Shown here piece after piece: positions 45,849 through 55,811 of a stretch of 64,000 bases of DNA (positions are counted from its first letter, which is position 1; every line of letters starts with the position of its first letter). This stretch comes from Enterobacteriaceae bacterium RIT691 (GTDB lineage Bacteria; Pseudomonadota; Gammaproteobacteria; Enterobacterales; Enterobacteriaceae): contig WJYM01000008.1 in assembly GCA_009668205.1 (NCBI GenBank), forward strand, positions 124,001 through 188,000, written 5' to 3'. The notes under the pieces are model-generated. The model did no database searches, was not told where the DNA came from, and saw only the letters and a program-made list of their open reading frames with translations. The position numbers and the translations under genes were made by a program.

Positions 45849-46646
45849 TCACATCTGACGGGAGTCGGAGCGCTTTTCTGCGACGACTCTCTTTTGTGAA
45901 TCATGGAAATACCAGGCTTTAAAATATTTCAGAAAACTGTAGAGCGTGGCATAAAGCCCCGTCACAGCACCCACTTTCCCTTTCCGCCACGCGCCACTGA
46001 ACAAATACCATTTAAAGAAGGCGCCGATCGCACTTATCACCCCGCGCCCCAAAGAAGGCCGAATTTTCTTATATTTAACCAGACGCGTGGTATAGCTATT
46101 TAATTTGCTGAACACCTCGTGTAAAGACCAAAAGGTATCATGTCGGACATGGCCTTCTATTCTGAATGTCTGAGTATTTCCCTCAACCTGATCGTCCACA
46201 GGGCGAAGGTTGAACCGAGCGTGATGGCGATTAAAAAGACGAACGGGGTAATCAGGAGAAGAAACAGGGTAGATCGTACGTATCTCTTCGCCCAGCACAT
46301 ACCAATGGCGCGTGATACGCCAGCCATGTTGAGGGGAAGGCTCTACCCCGGCTTTTAGTGTCTGGATAAACTGAATGGTACGCTCGTCGAGGATCTCATC
46401 GCTGTCCATGCATAATACCCAGTCATGTGATGCCAGGTTAATAGCAATATTCATCTGTTCCCCATGCATACGATATTTATTATGTACTGGGGATAATCCA
46501 TATTTCTGACAAATAGTTAATGTGTTATCTGTACTACCTGAGTCTACGACAATAATTTCATCCGCCACCCTCATTAAGGGAGGAATGACCTCATCGAGTA
46601 ACCTTTCTGAATTAAATGTTAACAGACAAACGGTAAGTTTGAACAT
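45849..46646 (-). CDS. GT2 glycosyltransferase, WaaE/KdtX-like paralogue
   Basis: The 265-residue protein has a GT-A fold: nucleotide-binding VVDSGSTDNTLTI, the metal-binding CMDSDEILDE, and a hydrophobic C-terminal part (SAIGAFFKWYLFSG). It shares several blocks with the WaaE product of 62368-63138, including ADEIIV-DSGS-DNT, so the two look like paralogues. In E. coli this spot between yibQ and tdh holds waaH (yibD), which is longer and different. It probably adds a sugar to the LPS core or another glycan; donor and acceptor are unknown. It converges on yibQ with 2 bp between stops. Confidence 0.85.
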   Translation of the reverse strand: MFKLTVCLLTFNSERLLDEVIPPLMRVADEIIVVDSGSTDNTLTICQKYGLSPVHNKYRMHGEQMNIAINLASHDWVLCMDSDEILDERTIQFIQTLKAGVEPSPQHGWRITRHWYVLGEEIRTIYPVSSPDYPVRLFNRHHARFNLRPVDDQVEGNTQTFRIEGHVRHDTFWSLHEVFSKLNSYTTRLVKYKKIRPSLGRGVISAIGAFFKWYLFSGAWRKGKVGAVTGLYATLYSFLKYFKAWYFHDSQKRVVAEKRSDSRQM

Positions 46647-46834
46647 TTCACCCTAACCTGACTATTTTATTCCCGGAATGTTTTGGCAGTATAATTCTTA
46701 TTACTACCGCTAAAAAACAGTCGAATTCACAGTTTGATGATGCGGACAGCAATTGGGTGATTATAAGTCAGAATCAGGGCGGATCCGCGGATAATCTGTC
46801 GGATGCAGATGAAAGAAGAGTCCAAAAATAAATT

Positions 46835-46854
46835 AAGGGGCCGGAAGGCCCCTT
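46835..46854 (-). terminator. Rho-independent terminator of kbl-tdh
   Basis: An 8-bp perfect stem (AAGGGGCC / GGCCCCTT) with loop GGAA is followed on the minus strand by AATTTATTTTT. It lies 16 bp after the tdh stop. Confidence 0.9.
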
Positions 46855-46869
46855 AGGTCGGGATGCGGC

Positions 46870-47895
46870 TTAATCCCAGCTCAGGATAACTTTCCCTGAT
46901 TGCCCTGAACGCATCGCGTCAAAGCCTTGCTGGAAGTCATCAATACCGAAGCGATGGGTAATGATTGGGGAGAGATCGAGGCCAGACTGAATCAGTGCCG
47001 CCATCTTGTACCAGGTTTCGAACATCTCACGGCCATAGATGCCTTTGATGAACAGACCTTTGAAGATGACTTTGGTCCAGTCGATGGACATGTCTGACGG
47101 AGGAATACCCAGCATCGCAATACGCCCGCCGTGGTTCATGGTATCGAGCATGGTGCGGAACGCCGGTGGCGCACCGGACATCTCCAGACCCACGTCAAAC
47201 CCTTCCGTCATACCGAGCTCAGCCATAACGTCCGTCAGGTTCTCTTTAGAGACGTTAACTGCTTTGGTGACGCCCATTTTGCGCGCCAGATCCAGGCGGT
47301 ATTCATTCACATCGGTGATCACCACATTGCGTGCGCCGACGTGTTTTGCCACGGCTGCCGCCATGATACCGATCGGGCCCGCGCCAGAAACCAGCACATC
47401 TTCGCCCACCAGATCGAACGACAGCGCAGTGTGCACCGCGTTACCAAACGGGTCAAAAATGGATGCCAAATCGTCGGAAATGTTGTCCGGGATTTTGAAC
47501 GCGTTGAATGCAGGGATCACCAGATATTCTGCAAAGCAGCCAGGGCGGTTAACACCCACCCCGATGGTATTGCGACACAGGTGTGTGCGGCCCGCACGGC
47601 AGTTGCGGCAGTGCCCGCAGGTGATGTGGCCTTCGCCAGAAACGCGATCGCCAATCTTAAAGCCCTTCACTTCCTGGCCGATGCCAACCACTTCGCCGAC
47701 GTATTCATGACCGACAACCATCGGAACCGGAATGGTTTTCTGTGACCAGTCGTCCCAGTTGTAGATATGCACATCGGTGCCGCAGATTGCCGTTTTGCGA
47801 ATTTTAATCAGCAGATCGTTATGCCCGACTTCCGGTTGCGGAACGTCGTTCATCCAAATCCCTTCTTCGGCTTTCAGTTTCGATAATGCTTTCAT
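46870..47895 (-). CDS. tdh: L-threonine 3-dehydrogenase
   Basis: The 341-residue protein has the E. coli length. It is a zinc medium-chain dehydrogenase. The catalytic zinc ligand is Cys38 in [15 protein letters not shown] and [10 protein letters not shown]. The structural zinc cluster is [15 protein letters not shown]. The NAD-binding motif is [14 protein letters not shown]. It oxidises threonine to 2-amino-3-ketobutyrate, the substrate of the upstream gene's product. It starts 9 bp after kbl in the same operon. Confidence 0.98.
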   Translation of the reverse strand: MKALSKLKAEEGIWMNDVPQPEVGHNDLLIKIRKTAICGTDVHIYNWDDWSQKTIPVPMVVGHEYVGEVVGIGQEVKGFKIGDRVSGEGHITCGHCRNCRAGRTHLCRNTIGVGVNRPGCFAEYLVIPAFNAFKIPDNISDDLASIFDPFGNAVHTALSFDLVGEDVLVSGAGPIGIMAAAVAKHVGARNVVITDVNEYRLDLARKMGVTKAVNVSKENLTDVMAELGMTEGFDVGLEMSGAPPAFRTMLDTMNHGGRIAMLGIPPSDMSIDWTKVIFKGLFIKGIYGREMFETWYKMAALIQSGLDLSPIITHRFGIDDFQQGFDAMRSGQSGKVILSWD

Positions 47896-47904
47896 CTCAC
47901 ATCC

Positions 47905-49101
47905 TCAGGCAATCACGCCCAGTTGCTTACCGATGCGGGTAAACGCGTCCACCGCACGTTCAATTTGCTCAGGGGTATGCGCCGCAGACATCTGGGTGCG
48001 GATACGCGCCTGACCTTTTGGCACCACCGGATAGAAGAAACCGGTGACGTAAATCCCTTCTTTTTGCAGTTCGCGCGCAAAGTCCTGCGCGACGGTTGCT
48101 TCTCCCAGCATCACCGGAATGATGGCGTGATCGGCACCCGCCAGGGTAAATCCTGCTGCCGTCATTTTTTCACGGAACAGACGCGCGTTGCTCCACAGGC
48201 GATCGCGCAGATCGGCCCCTGATTCCACCATTTCGAGGACTTTGATGGAGGCAGACACAATAGCCGGTGCCAGCGAGTTAGAGAACAGATACGGGCGGGA
48301 GCGCTGACGCAGCCATTCGACCACTTCCTTACGCGCAGCGGTGTAACCACCGGATGCGCCACCCAGCGCTTTACCCAGCGTACCGGTGATGATGTCTACA
48401 CGACCCATAACTTCACAGTATTCATGGGAACCGCGACCGTTCTCACCGACAAAGCCGACGGCGTGGGAGTCATCGACCATGACCAGCGCATCGTATTTAT
48501 CCGCCAGGTCACATACGCCTTTCAGATTAGCAATCACGCCGTCCATCGAGAACACGCCGTCAGTGGCGATCAGCACGTGACGGGCACCCGCTTCACGGGC
48601 TTCTTTCAGACGCGCTTCCAGTTCCTGCATGTCGTTATTGGCATAACGGAAGCGTTTCGCTTTACACAGACGCACACCGTCGATAATGGACGCATGGTTC
48701 AGGGCATCGGAAATAATGGCATCTTCCGCACCCAGCAGCGTTTCAAACAGACCGCCGTTGGCATCGAAGCAAGAAGAGTAAAGAATGGCATCTTCCATGC
48801 CGAGGAAATCAGCCAGTTTTTTCTCAAGCACTTTGTGGCTGTCCTGGGTCCCGCAGATAAAGCGCACGGAGGCCATGCCGAAGCCATGGCTGTCCATGCC
48901 TGCTTTTGCGGCCGCAATCAGTTCCGGGTGGTTTGCCAGACCCAGATAGTTGTTGGCGCAGAAGTTGATGACATGACTTCCGTCACCGACGGTAATGTCC
49001 GCCTGTTGGGCAGAAGTAATGATGCGTTCTTCTTTAAACAACCCTTCCGCGCGAGCGGTATCGAGGTCACCGGTTAACTGTTTGTAAAAATCACCACGCA
49101 T
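47905..49101 (-). CDS. kbl: Glycine C-acetyltransferase (2-amino-3-ketobutyrate CoA ligase)
   Basis: From the ATG at 49101 the product is 398 residues, as in E. coli. It is an alpha-oxoamine synthase with the PLP lysine at Lys244 in [14 protein letters not shown] and the [10 protein letters not shown] motif. It splits 2-amino-3-ketobutyrate with CoA into glycine and acetyl-CoA. The frame continues upstream to 49197 without a start signal. It is the first gene of kbl-tdh. The 215-bp gap to the divergent hldD holds both promoters. Confidence 0.98.
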   Translation of the reverse strand: MRGDFYKQLTGDLDTARAEGLFKEERIITSAQQADITVGDGSHVINFCANNYLGLANHPELIAAAKAGMDSHGFGMASVRFICGTQDSHKVLEKKLADFLGMEDAILYSSCFDANGGLFETLLGAEDAIISDALNHASIIDGVRLCKAKRFRYANNDMQELEARLKEAREAGARHVLIATDGVFSMDGVIANLKGVCDLADKYDALVMVDDSHAVGFVGENGRGSHEYCEVMGRVDIITGTLGKALGGASGGYTAARKEVVEWLRQRSRPYLFSNSLAPAIVSASIKVLEMVESGADLRDRLWSNARLFREKMTAAGFTLAGADHAIIPVMLGEATVAQDFARELQKEGIYVTGFFYPVVPKGQARIRTQMSAAHTPEQIERAVDAFTRIGKQLGVIA

Positions 49102-49316
49102 TGCAACTCTCCAGATTCGGCAAATTTCGGCACATATTACCCAATGATATAGGTGTATACGAGATGACGTTGCGCCACATAAGCAATTTTGTAGCATAAA
49201 TCACGTGTACCCCTGCGGGGTGTCGGTGAATATGAAGAGTCTGCCCAGTGGTGGTATGATAAGAACCATTAGCGTCCGGGAGTGGCCCGGTCACCCATAT
49301 TTCAAAGGTTATCGTT

Positions 49317-50252
49317 ATGATCATCGTTACCGGCGGCGCAGGCTTAATCGGCAGCAACATCATTAAGGCTCTGAATGATAAAGGCATCACCGACATTCTG
49401 GTGGTGGACAACCTGAAAGATGGCACAAAATTCGTCAATCTGGCTGACCTCAACATCGCCGATTACATGGATAAAGAAGACTTCCTGATCCAGATTATGG
49501 CCGGGGAAGATCTCGGCGAAGAGATCGAAGCCGTGTTCCATGAAGGTGCCTGCTCTTCCACCACCGAGTGGGATGGCAAATACATGATGGATAACAACTA
49601 TCAGTATTCCAAAGAGCTGCTGCACTACTGCCTGGAGCGCGAAATTCCGTTCCTGTACGCCTCTTCAGCGTCCGTCTACGGCGGCCGTACGTCAGACTTC
49701 ATCGAATCCCGCGAATATGAAAAACCGCTTAACGTTTATGGTTACTCCAAATTCCTGTTCGATGAATACGTGCGTCAGATCCTGCCAGAAGCAGACTCCC
49801 CGGTCGTGGGCTTCCGCTACTTCAACGTCTATGGCCCGCGTGAAGGTCACAAAGGCAGCATGGCAAGCGTGGCATTCCACCTGAACACCCAGTTGAACAA
49901 CGGCGAAAGCCCGAAACTGTTCGAAGGCAGCGATGGCTTCAAACGCGATTTCGTCTATGTCGGTGATGTGGCAGCAGTGAACCTGTGGTTCTGGGAAAAC
50001 GGCGTGTCCGGTATTTTCAACCTCGGCACCGGCCGTGCGGAATCCTTCCAGGCCGTGGCCGATGCAGCGCTGGCTTACCATAAAAAAGGCAGCATTGAGT
50101 ACATCCCGTTCCCGGAGAAACTGAAAGGCCGCTATCAGGCATTCACGCAGGCGGATCTGACTAACCTGCGTGCAGCGGGCTATGACAAACCGTTCAAAAC
50201 CGTTGCCGAAGGCGTAACGGAATATATGGCCTGGCTGAACCGCGACGCATAA
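49317..50252 (+). CDS. hldD: ADP-L-glycero-D-manno-heptose 6-epimerase
   Basis: The 311-residue protein (E. coli 310) is an extended short-chain dehydrogenase. The NADP-binding [10 protein letters not shown] is at the N-terminus. The catalytic Tyr-x3-Lys is in [11 protein letters not shown], and SSASVYGG holds the catalytic Ser. It makes the L,D-heptose donor used by WaaC, WaaF and WaaQ, which are encoded next in the same operon. In E. coli it also has a heat-shock promoter; a convincing sigma-32 -35 box was not found here, although CCCATATT near 49295 resembles its -10. Confidence 0.97.
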   Translation: MIIVTGGAGLIGSNIIKALNDKGITDILVVDNLKDGTKFVNLADLNIADYMDKEDFLIQIMAGEDLGEEIEAVFHEGACSSTTEWDGKYMMDNNYQYSKELLHYCLEREIPFLYASSASVYGGRTSDFIESREYEKPLNVYGYSKFLFDEYVRQILPEADSPVVGFRYFNVYGPREGHKGSMASVAFHLNTQLNNGESPKLFEGSDGFKRDFVYVGDVAAVNLWFWENGVSGIFNLGTGRAESFQAVADAALAYHKKGSIEYIPFPEKLKGRYQAFTQADLTNLRAAGYDKPFKTVAEGVTEYMAWLNRDA

Positions 50253-50262
50253 GACGAAAAGC

Positions 50263-51309
50263 ATGAATATTCTGGTGATTGGCCCGTCATGGGTGGGCGA
50301 CATGATGATGTCGCAAAGTCTCTATCGCACGCTCAAGGCGCGTTATCCCCAGGCGATAATTGATGTGATGGCACCTGCGTGGTGCCGTCCTCTTTTGTCG
50401 CGCATGCCGGAAGTCAACGAAGCAATTCCGATGCCGCTGGGTCATGGCGCATTGGAAATTGGCGAGCGCCGTCGCCTCGGGCAGAGCCTGCGCGATAAAC
50501 GCTACGATCGCGCTTATGTACTCCCCAATTCCTTCAAATCGGCTTTAGTCCCCTTCTTCGCCGGTGTGCCTCAGCGTACAGGCTGGCGCGGTGAAATGCG
50601 TTACGGTCTGCTGAATGATGCCCGGGTACTCGACAAAGAAGCCTGGCCGCTGATGGTAGAGCGCTATGTCGCGCTGGCCTACGATAAAGGTGTGATGCGC
50701 TCAGCCAAAGATTTACCGCAGCCGCTGTTATGGCCCCAACTTCAGGTTAACGAAGGCGAAAAATCGCAGGTCTGCAGCACCTTCAACCTTTCTGCCGAGC
50801 GCCAGATTATCGGCTTTTGCCCGGGTGCCGAATTTGGCCCGGCAAAACGCTGGCCGCATTACCACTACGCTGAGCTGGCGAAACAGCTGATCGACGAAGG
50901 CTATCAGGTCGTGCTGTTGGGTTCAGCTAAAGATAATGAAGCCGGCAATGAGATTCTGGCTACCCTGAGTCAGGAACAGCAGGCCTGGTGCCGCAACCTG
51001 GCAGGAGAAACGCAGTTGGAGCAGGCCGTCGTCCTGTTGGCGAGCTGCACGGCGGTGGTCACTAACGACTCCGGCCTGATGCACGTTGCTGCGGCGCTCA
51101 ATCGCCCCCTGGTGGCACTCTATGGCCCAAGCAGCCCGGACTTCACGCCACCGTTGTCGCACAAAGCGAAAGTGATTCGACTGATCACCGGCTATCACAA
51201 AGTGCGAAAAGGCGACGCTGCAGAAGGCTATCACCAAAGCTTGATCGATATTACGCCTGACCGGGTTCTGGACGAGCTGAACCAGCTGCTGCTGAGTGAG
51301 GACGCATAA
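50263..51309 (+). CDS. waaF: ADP-heptose:LPS heptosyltransferase II
   Basis: The 348-residue protein has the E. coli length and is a GT9-family heptosyltransferase. It starts MNILVIGPSWVGDMMMSQSL, typical of the acceptor-binding loop. The donor-binding C-terminal half has FCPGAEFGPAKRWP and VVTNDSGLMHVAAALNRPLVALYG. It adds the second L,D-heptose to Hep-Kdo2-lipid A at the cytoplasmic face. It lies 10 bp after hldD and 3 bp before waaC. Confidence 0.97.
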   Translation: MNILVIGPSWVGDMMMSQSLYRTLKARYPQAIIDVMAPAWCRPLLSRMPEVNEAIPMPLGHGALEIGERRRLGQSLRDKRYDRAYVLPNSFKSALVPFFAGVPQRTGWRGEMRYGLLNDARVLDKEAWPLMVERYVALAYDKGVMRSAKDLPQPLLWPQLQVNEGEKSQVCSTFNLSAERQIIGFCPGAEFGPAKRWPHYHYAELAKQLIDEGYQVVLLGSAKDNEAGNEILATLSQEQQAWCRNLAGETQLEQAVVLLASCTAVVTNDSGLMHVAAALNRPLVALYGPSSPDFTPPLSHKAKVIRLITGYHKVRKGDAAEGYHQSLIDITPDRVLDELNQLLLSEDA

Positions 51310-51312
51310 CGG

Positions 51313-52299
51313 ATGCGAGTACTGATCGTTAAAACGTCTTCCATGGGCGATGTGTTACACACGCTTCCCGCGCTGACGGATGCCGCTAACGCGATTCCAG
51401 GGATCCGTTTCGACTGGGTGTTAGAAGAAGGGTTCGCTCAGATCCCCACCTGGCACGCCGACGTGGACAAGGTCATCCCTGTTGCCATTCGCCGCTGGCG
51501 TAAAGCCTGGTTTTCAGCCCCCATCAAAGCGGAACGTAAAGCCTTTCGTGAAGCCATTCGGGCTCAGAAATACGACGCCATTATTGATGCGCAAGGGCTG
51601 GTGAAAAGTGCAGCATTAGTCACGCGCCTCGCCCATGGCGTAAAGCATGGCATGGACTGGAGCAGCGCCCGCGAACCGCTGGCAAGCCTGTTCTATAACC
51701 GTCGTCATCACATTGCCAAACAGCAGCATGCCGTAGAGCGCACCCGTGAACTGTTTGCCAAAAGTCTTGGCTACGCCAAACCAGAGACCCAGGGCGACTA
51801 CGCGATTGCGCAGCATTTTCTGACAACCACTTCCCCCCAGGATGAGCCCTATCTGGTCTTTTTGCATGCCACCACGCGTGATGATAAGCACTGGCCTGAA
51901 TCGCACTGGCGCGAATTGATTGCCCGTCTTGCCGACAGTGGATTACGCATTAAACTGCCCTGGGGCGCCCCTCATGAAGAGGCCAGAGCGAAACGGCTGG
52001 CTGAAGGGCATCCCTTTGTCGATGTATTGCCGAAAATGAGTCTTGAGCAGGTTGCCAGAATCCTTGCCGGCGCAAAGGCCGTCGTCTCGGTAGATACCGG
52101 CCTTAGCCATCTGACAGCCGCGCTGGCTCGCCCTAATATTACCCTGTATGGCCCAACCGACCCGGGGCTGATTGGCGGCTATGGTAAGCATCAGCATATC
52201 TGCCGTCCTTCTCATTCCTCACAACTGAGCGACCTCCAAGCGTCGACCGTTTTTGATCAATTGACCCCCTTACTGGTTGAAGAGAGACATCATGCCTGA
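51313..52299 (+). CDS. waaC: ADP-heptose:LPS heptosyltransferase I
   Basis: The 328-residue GT9 protein is slightly longer than the E. coli one. It starts MRVLIVKTSSMGDVLHTLPALTD and contains LHATTRDDKHWPE and the donor-site block VSVDTGLSHLTAALARPNITLYGPTDP. It transfers the first heptose to Kdo2-lipid A. The end overlaps waaQ by 8 bp. Confidence 0.97.
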   Translation: MRVLIVKTSSMGDVLHTLPALTDAANAIPGIRFDWVLEEGFAQIPTWHADVDKVIPVAIRRWRKAWFSAPIKAERKAFREAIRAQKYDAIIDAQGLVKSAALVTRLAHGVKHGMDWSSAREPLASLFYNRRHHIAKQQHAVERTRELFAKSLGYAKPETQGDYAIAQHFLTTTSPQDEPYLVFLHATTRDDKHWPESHWRELIARLADSGLRIKLPWGAPHEEARAKRLAEGHPFVDVLPKMSLEQVARILAGAKAVVSVDTGLSHLTAALARPNITLYGPTDPGLIGGYGKHQHICRPSHSSQLSDLQASTVFDQLTPLLVEERHHA

Positions 52300-53395
52300 T
52301 TTTTTCTCACCTGAGCGCCCGCCAAAGCGAGTTCTGATTATCAAACTTCGCCATCATGGCGATGTTCTGCTGACTTCGCCGGTCTTCACCGTGCTGAAAA
52401 AAAACTGGCCCGGCGTAGAGGTCGACGCGCTGGTGTATGACGACACCCAGGCAATGCTCACCAACCATCCGTCAATCGATCAGGTCCATACTATTGGTCG
52501 CAACTGGCGAAAACAGGGTTTTATCAAACAGTTGACGCTCTATCGTGCGTTACTGAACACCCTCAAAGCGCGTAAATACGACGTGCTGGTGAATCTCACT
52601 GAACACTGGCATGGGGCACGACTGGCCCGCCGCCTGAAACCTCGTGTTTCCGTCGGTTTTAAACCTGACAAACGTGGCGGGCTGGCGCGTCGTCGCTGGG
52701 TGAATTCTTTTACGACACTCTATCCAGCGATTCAGGACAACTCCCGCCATATGGTGGAGGTCAACCTTGATGCCCTGCGACATATTGGTATTCACCCTCA
52801 GTCCGCAGAGGATAAACATACGTTATTCGTACCTGGGGAAGAGGCCGAGCGCTCCATTGCACAAAAGCTGGAGACGCTGGGCGTAAAGCCAAAGTCATAT
52901 ATCCTGGTACATCCGACTTCCCGCTGGATGTTTAAGGCCTGGACCATTGATAAACTGGCCGCCACCATTGATTCTCTTGCCGCCCGCGGTTTACCTATTG
53001 TGCTTTCCGCTGCGCCTTCGAAAGAAGAGAGCGAGTATATGGATGCGCTGCGTGCCGCACTGACCCTGCCGTATCACGATCTGAGCGGCAAACTGAACCT
53101 GAAAGAGCTGGGCGCGCTGATGAAACACGCCCGACTGTACTTCGGCGTTGACTCCATGCCGATGCATCTGGCTAGCGCAGTGGGTACCCCCACCGTGGCC
53201 ATTTTCGGGCCAACCGGCTCGATTAAATGGGCCCCCTGGGGAGTCCAGTATCGGGTCATCACTGCCGGATTCACCTGCCAACCTTGCGGCAAAGCGGGCT
53301 GTGGCGACAGTCATGTCTCGGATTGCATCACCGCGATTGAACCCCAGCAGGTCCTGAGCGCTATCGATACTCTGCTGCTGGAAAATCCGGCATGA
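52292..53395 (+). CDS. waaQ: LPS heptosyltransferase III WaaQ
   Basis: Starting at ATG 52292 (GAGAG upstream) the protein is 367 residues. It is a GT9 enzyme with KRVLIIKLRHHGDVLLTSPV at the N-terminus, VHPTSRWMFKAW in the middle and FGVDSMPMHLASAVGTPTVAIFGPTGS near the C-terminus. This matches WaaQ, which adds the branching third heptose to HepII. In E. coli K-12 waaQ heads a separate operon. Here it continues the hldD-waaFC operon and overlaps the next gene by 4 bp (ATGA). Confidence 0.92.
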   Translation: MPDFFSPERPPKRVLIIKLRHHGDVLLTSPVFTVLKKNWPGVEVDALVYDDTQAMLTNHPSIDQVHTIGRNWRKQGFIKQLTLYRALLNTLKARKYDVLVNLTEHWHGARLARRLKPRVSVGFKPDKRGGLARRRWVNSFTTLYPAIQDNSRHMVEVNLDALRHIGIHPQSAEDKHTLFVPGEEAERSIAQKLETLGVKPKSYILVHPTSRWMFKAWTIDKLAATIDSLAARGLPIVLSAAPSKEESEYMDALRAALTLPYHDLSGKLNLKELGALMKHARLYFGVDSMPMHLASAVGTPTVAIFGPTGSIKWAPWGVQYRVITAGFTCQPCGKAGCGDSHVSDCITAIEPQQVLSAIDTLLLENPA

Positions 53396-54501
53396 AGCTC
53401 GCTATCGTCCGACAGACCTACAATCCCAACGGCGGTGCTGAGCGATTCGTCTCCCGCGCCCTGAATGTTCTGGCGCAGGATTCTGCACTCGACGTCACGC
53501 TAATCGCCCGCAAATGGGAAAATGCCACTGGCTGGCATACGCTGACGGTGGATCCGCCATTCAGCAACCGATTAAAACGTGAAGCGGGATTCGCCGCCGC
53601 CGCCGCCGCGCGCTTTGCCGATTTCGATATCGTGCAAAGCCATGAGCGCATTCCGGGTGCCACTATTTTTCGGGCTGGCGATGGCGTTCACGCCACCTGG
53701 CTTGAGCAATACAACCGCATTCAGTCGCCTTTGGAGCGTCTGGTGCAGTCGTTTAGCGGCTATCACCGCTATATCCTGACCGCTGAGCGGCAGATGTTTA
53801 CCCATCCTCAGCTGCGCAAAGTCATCTGCAACTCCCGCATGGTTCGCGACGATATCGCCCGCCGTTTTGGCCTGGCGGATGATAAGCTCACGGTCATCTA
53901 CAACGGCGTCGATACCGACTATTTTCACCCACGCCTTCGTCAGCCGTCGCTGCGGGCAACGTTTGGTCTGCCAGAACATGCGCCCGTTCTGGCCTATGTC
54001 GGTTCGGGTTTCGCCCGCAAAGGGGTCGCCACGGCACTGAAAGCCATCGCCCCACACGATGATGTCTGGTTGCTGATTGCCGGGCATGATAAGCGCGCGG
54101 GGAAATTCCAAAAACTTGCTCAGTCACTGGGCGTGGCGGAACGGGTGAAATTTCTTGGCCCGGTCGCGGATGTACGTGAAGTCTACGGCGCTGCAGATGC
54201 CCTCATTCTGCCGACACTTTACGATCCGTTCCCTAACGTCTGCGTTGAAGCGCTTGCCTGCGGACTGGTGCTGTTAACCAGCCACGGCTGCGGCGCCGCA
54301 GAGTGGATAAGCGAAGGGAAAAACGGCTGGGTGCGTGATGCGCTGGATGTATCAGGCTACCAACAGGCCATCGCACACTGGCTTGACGGGCGAAAACAAG
54401 GTGTGGATTATGCGGCAGCGGCGCGCGCTACCGCAGAACCTTATACGCTTGACCGTATGGCCTGCGAGTTACAGGCGCTCTACCGTGAGCTTCTGGACTG
54501 A
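53392..54501 (+). CDS. GT4 glycosyltransferase of the LPS core (WabG-like candidate)
   Basis: The 369-residue protein is a GT-B, family 4 enzyme. The N-terminal domain begins MKLAIVRQTYNPNGGAERFV. The C-terminal donor domain has YVGSGFARKGV and DALILPTLYDPFPNVCVEALACG, the EX7E-type donor motif. It is not close to E. coli WaaG. Its GGAERFV start and its place right after waaQ recall the Klebsiella/Serratia core enzyme WabG, which adds galacturonic acid to HepII, but this assignment is from context and memory. It is the last gene of the hldD operon, and its final 22 bp overlap the end of the opposite-strand gene. Confidence 0.85.
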   Translation: MKLAIVRQTYNPNGGAERFVSRALNVLAQDSALDVTLIARKWENATGWHTLTVDPPFSNRLKREAGFAAAAAARFADFDIVQSHERIPGATIFRAGDGVHATWLEQYNRIQSPLERLVQSFSGYHRYILTAERQMFTHPQLRKVICNSRMVRDDIARRFGLADDKLTVIYNGVDTDYFHPRLRQPSLRATFGLPEHAPVLAYVGSGFARKGVATALKAIAPHDDVWLLIAGHDKRAGKFQKLAQSLGVAERVKFLGPVADVREVYGAADALILPTLYDPFPNVCVEALACGLVLLTSHGCGAAEWISEGKNGWVRDALDVSGYQQAIAHWLDGRKQGVDYAAAARATAEPYTLDRMACELQALYRELLD

Positions 54502-55583
54502 GCTGCGTCGCTGAAGACTTTCTCCATCGCCTGTAACATGCACTCACGGGTGAAATGCGTATTAAGATATGCATTTCCCTCCGCGGCCAACGTGCGACGC
54601 AATTCAGCATCGTGATAGAGCTTCAGAATTGCTTCACGCAAGGCATCCACGTCCCGCTGAGCAACCAGCAACCCTGTTTTTCCCTCTATGATTGCATCGG
54701 CAGTGCCGCCCGCATCCGTCGCGATAGTGGCGATACCCGATGCCAAAGATTGCAGAACCCCCTGCGGCACCCCCTCCATATCATGTGAAGGGCTGATAGC
54801 GACATCCAGTGCCTGGAACCAGCGCTCAGGGTCGCTGCGATGGCCAGCAAACACGACACGCGTCAGGAGATTGAGCTGAATCACTTCACGCTCCAGCGTT
54901 TCGCGGTGGGGACCTTCTCCGATGATGACCAGCTTAATTTCCGGGATCGCGATTTCCGCCAACGCCTGAAGTAATACGCTATGCCCTTTATTAGGACGTA
55001 AGTGCGATACCACGCCCAACCAAAAATCATTCTGGCTCAGGTTAGCGTTTTCACGGGCGCTGTTCTTATCTCCCGGGTGAAAACGTGTCGTATCCACGCC
55101 GCTGGGAACGGAAGTCGTGTTTTCCAGCGGAACGCCCAGTGCCACCATCTGCAAACGCAACGCTTCACCCGTAGAAACGATATGCGTACAGGCTTTGCGG
55201 AACAACCAACGGGTGGTCCAGTTATTGCGAGGCACACCTGAAGCATGTCGGGTTCGCACCAACGGTATTGGCTGCGGCAAAATAAGATTTGCCAGCGCCA
55301 CCATCCAGGTATCCGCCGAGTTGTGGCTATTGATGACATCAATACTCTTGCCATGTTCGCGAAGCCAACGGCGCAAGGTGAACAGATTGCGAAAATTTTT
55401 GCGTTTCAGAGGCATCGTGACCACGGTGAGTCCAGCCTCTTTCGCAAGTTGGTGCAATGGCGCGCTGTCAGGGCAAAGGATTGTCACCTGGTGTCCGCGC
55501 TGTATCATACCCAGCGATTCGTTAATGATACGCAGCGGCTGCCCGCCTTTCCCACCATCGGCTTCGGTGTGGACAATATGCAT
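54480..55583 (-). CDS. GT4 glycosyltransferase, opposite strand within the LPS core cluster
   Basis: The 367-residue protein is a GT-B, family 4 enzyme. It starts MHIVHTEADGGKGGQPLRI. The donor domain has GVVSHLRPNKGHSVLLQAL, IIGEGPHR and ISPSHDMEGVPQGVLQSLASG (EX7E-type motif). It is the only leftward gene between hldD and mutM and has its own promoter region, shared with divergent waaL. Its last 22 bp overlap the end of the upstream rightward GT4 gene. A core or linkage sugar transfer is likely; donor and acceptor cannot be read from sequence. Confidence 0.87.
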   Translation of the reverse strand: MHIVHTEADGGKGGQPLRIINESLGMIQRGHQVTILCPDSAPLHQLAKEAGLTVVTMPLKRKNFRNLFTLRRWLREHGKSIDVINSHNSADTWMVALANLILPQPIPLVRTRHASGVPRNNWTTRWLFRKACTHIVSTGEALRLQMVALGVPLENTTSVPSGVDTTRFHPGDKNSARENANLSQNDFWLGVVSHLRPNKGHSVLLQALAEIAIPEIKLVIIGEGPHRETLEREVIQLNLLTRVVFAGHRSDPERWFQALDVAISPSHDMEGVPQGVLQSLASGIATIATDAGGTADAIIEGKTGLLVAQRDVDALREAILKLYHDAELRRTLAAEGNAYLNTHFTRECMLQAMEKVFSDAAQSRSSR

Positions 55584-55811
55584 AAATTTCCTGTCGTTGA
55601 ACTAAGGCCTGTTCGTTTGGCAGATTATACACGTGCCAACAACGGGTAATGCACAAATGGATTAATCCTTCTTACAAACATTGCCCTTCTGTCGAGGTGC
55701 CATCTGTGATAGTTTTCACACGCTTTCATTTCCATCGGCAATCTTTGACACTTACACATAGCATTGTTGAATAATCGGCAAAAATGCCAACATACTGAAT
55801 CTGTACCCATT

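Noticed and set aside
49102-49316. Sigma-32 heat-shock promoter for hldD as in E. coli
   Set aside because: A CCCAT-type -10 is visible near 49295 but no CTTGAAA-like -35 at the right distance, so it was not listed as a feature.
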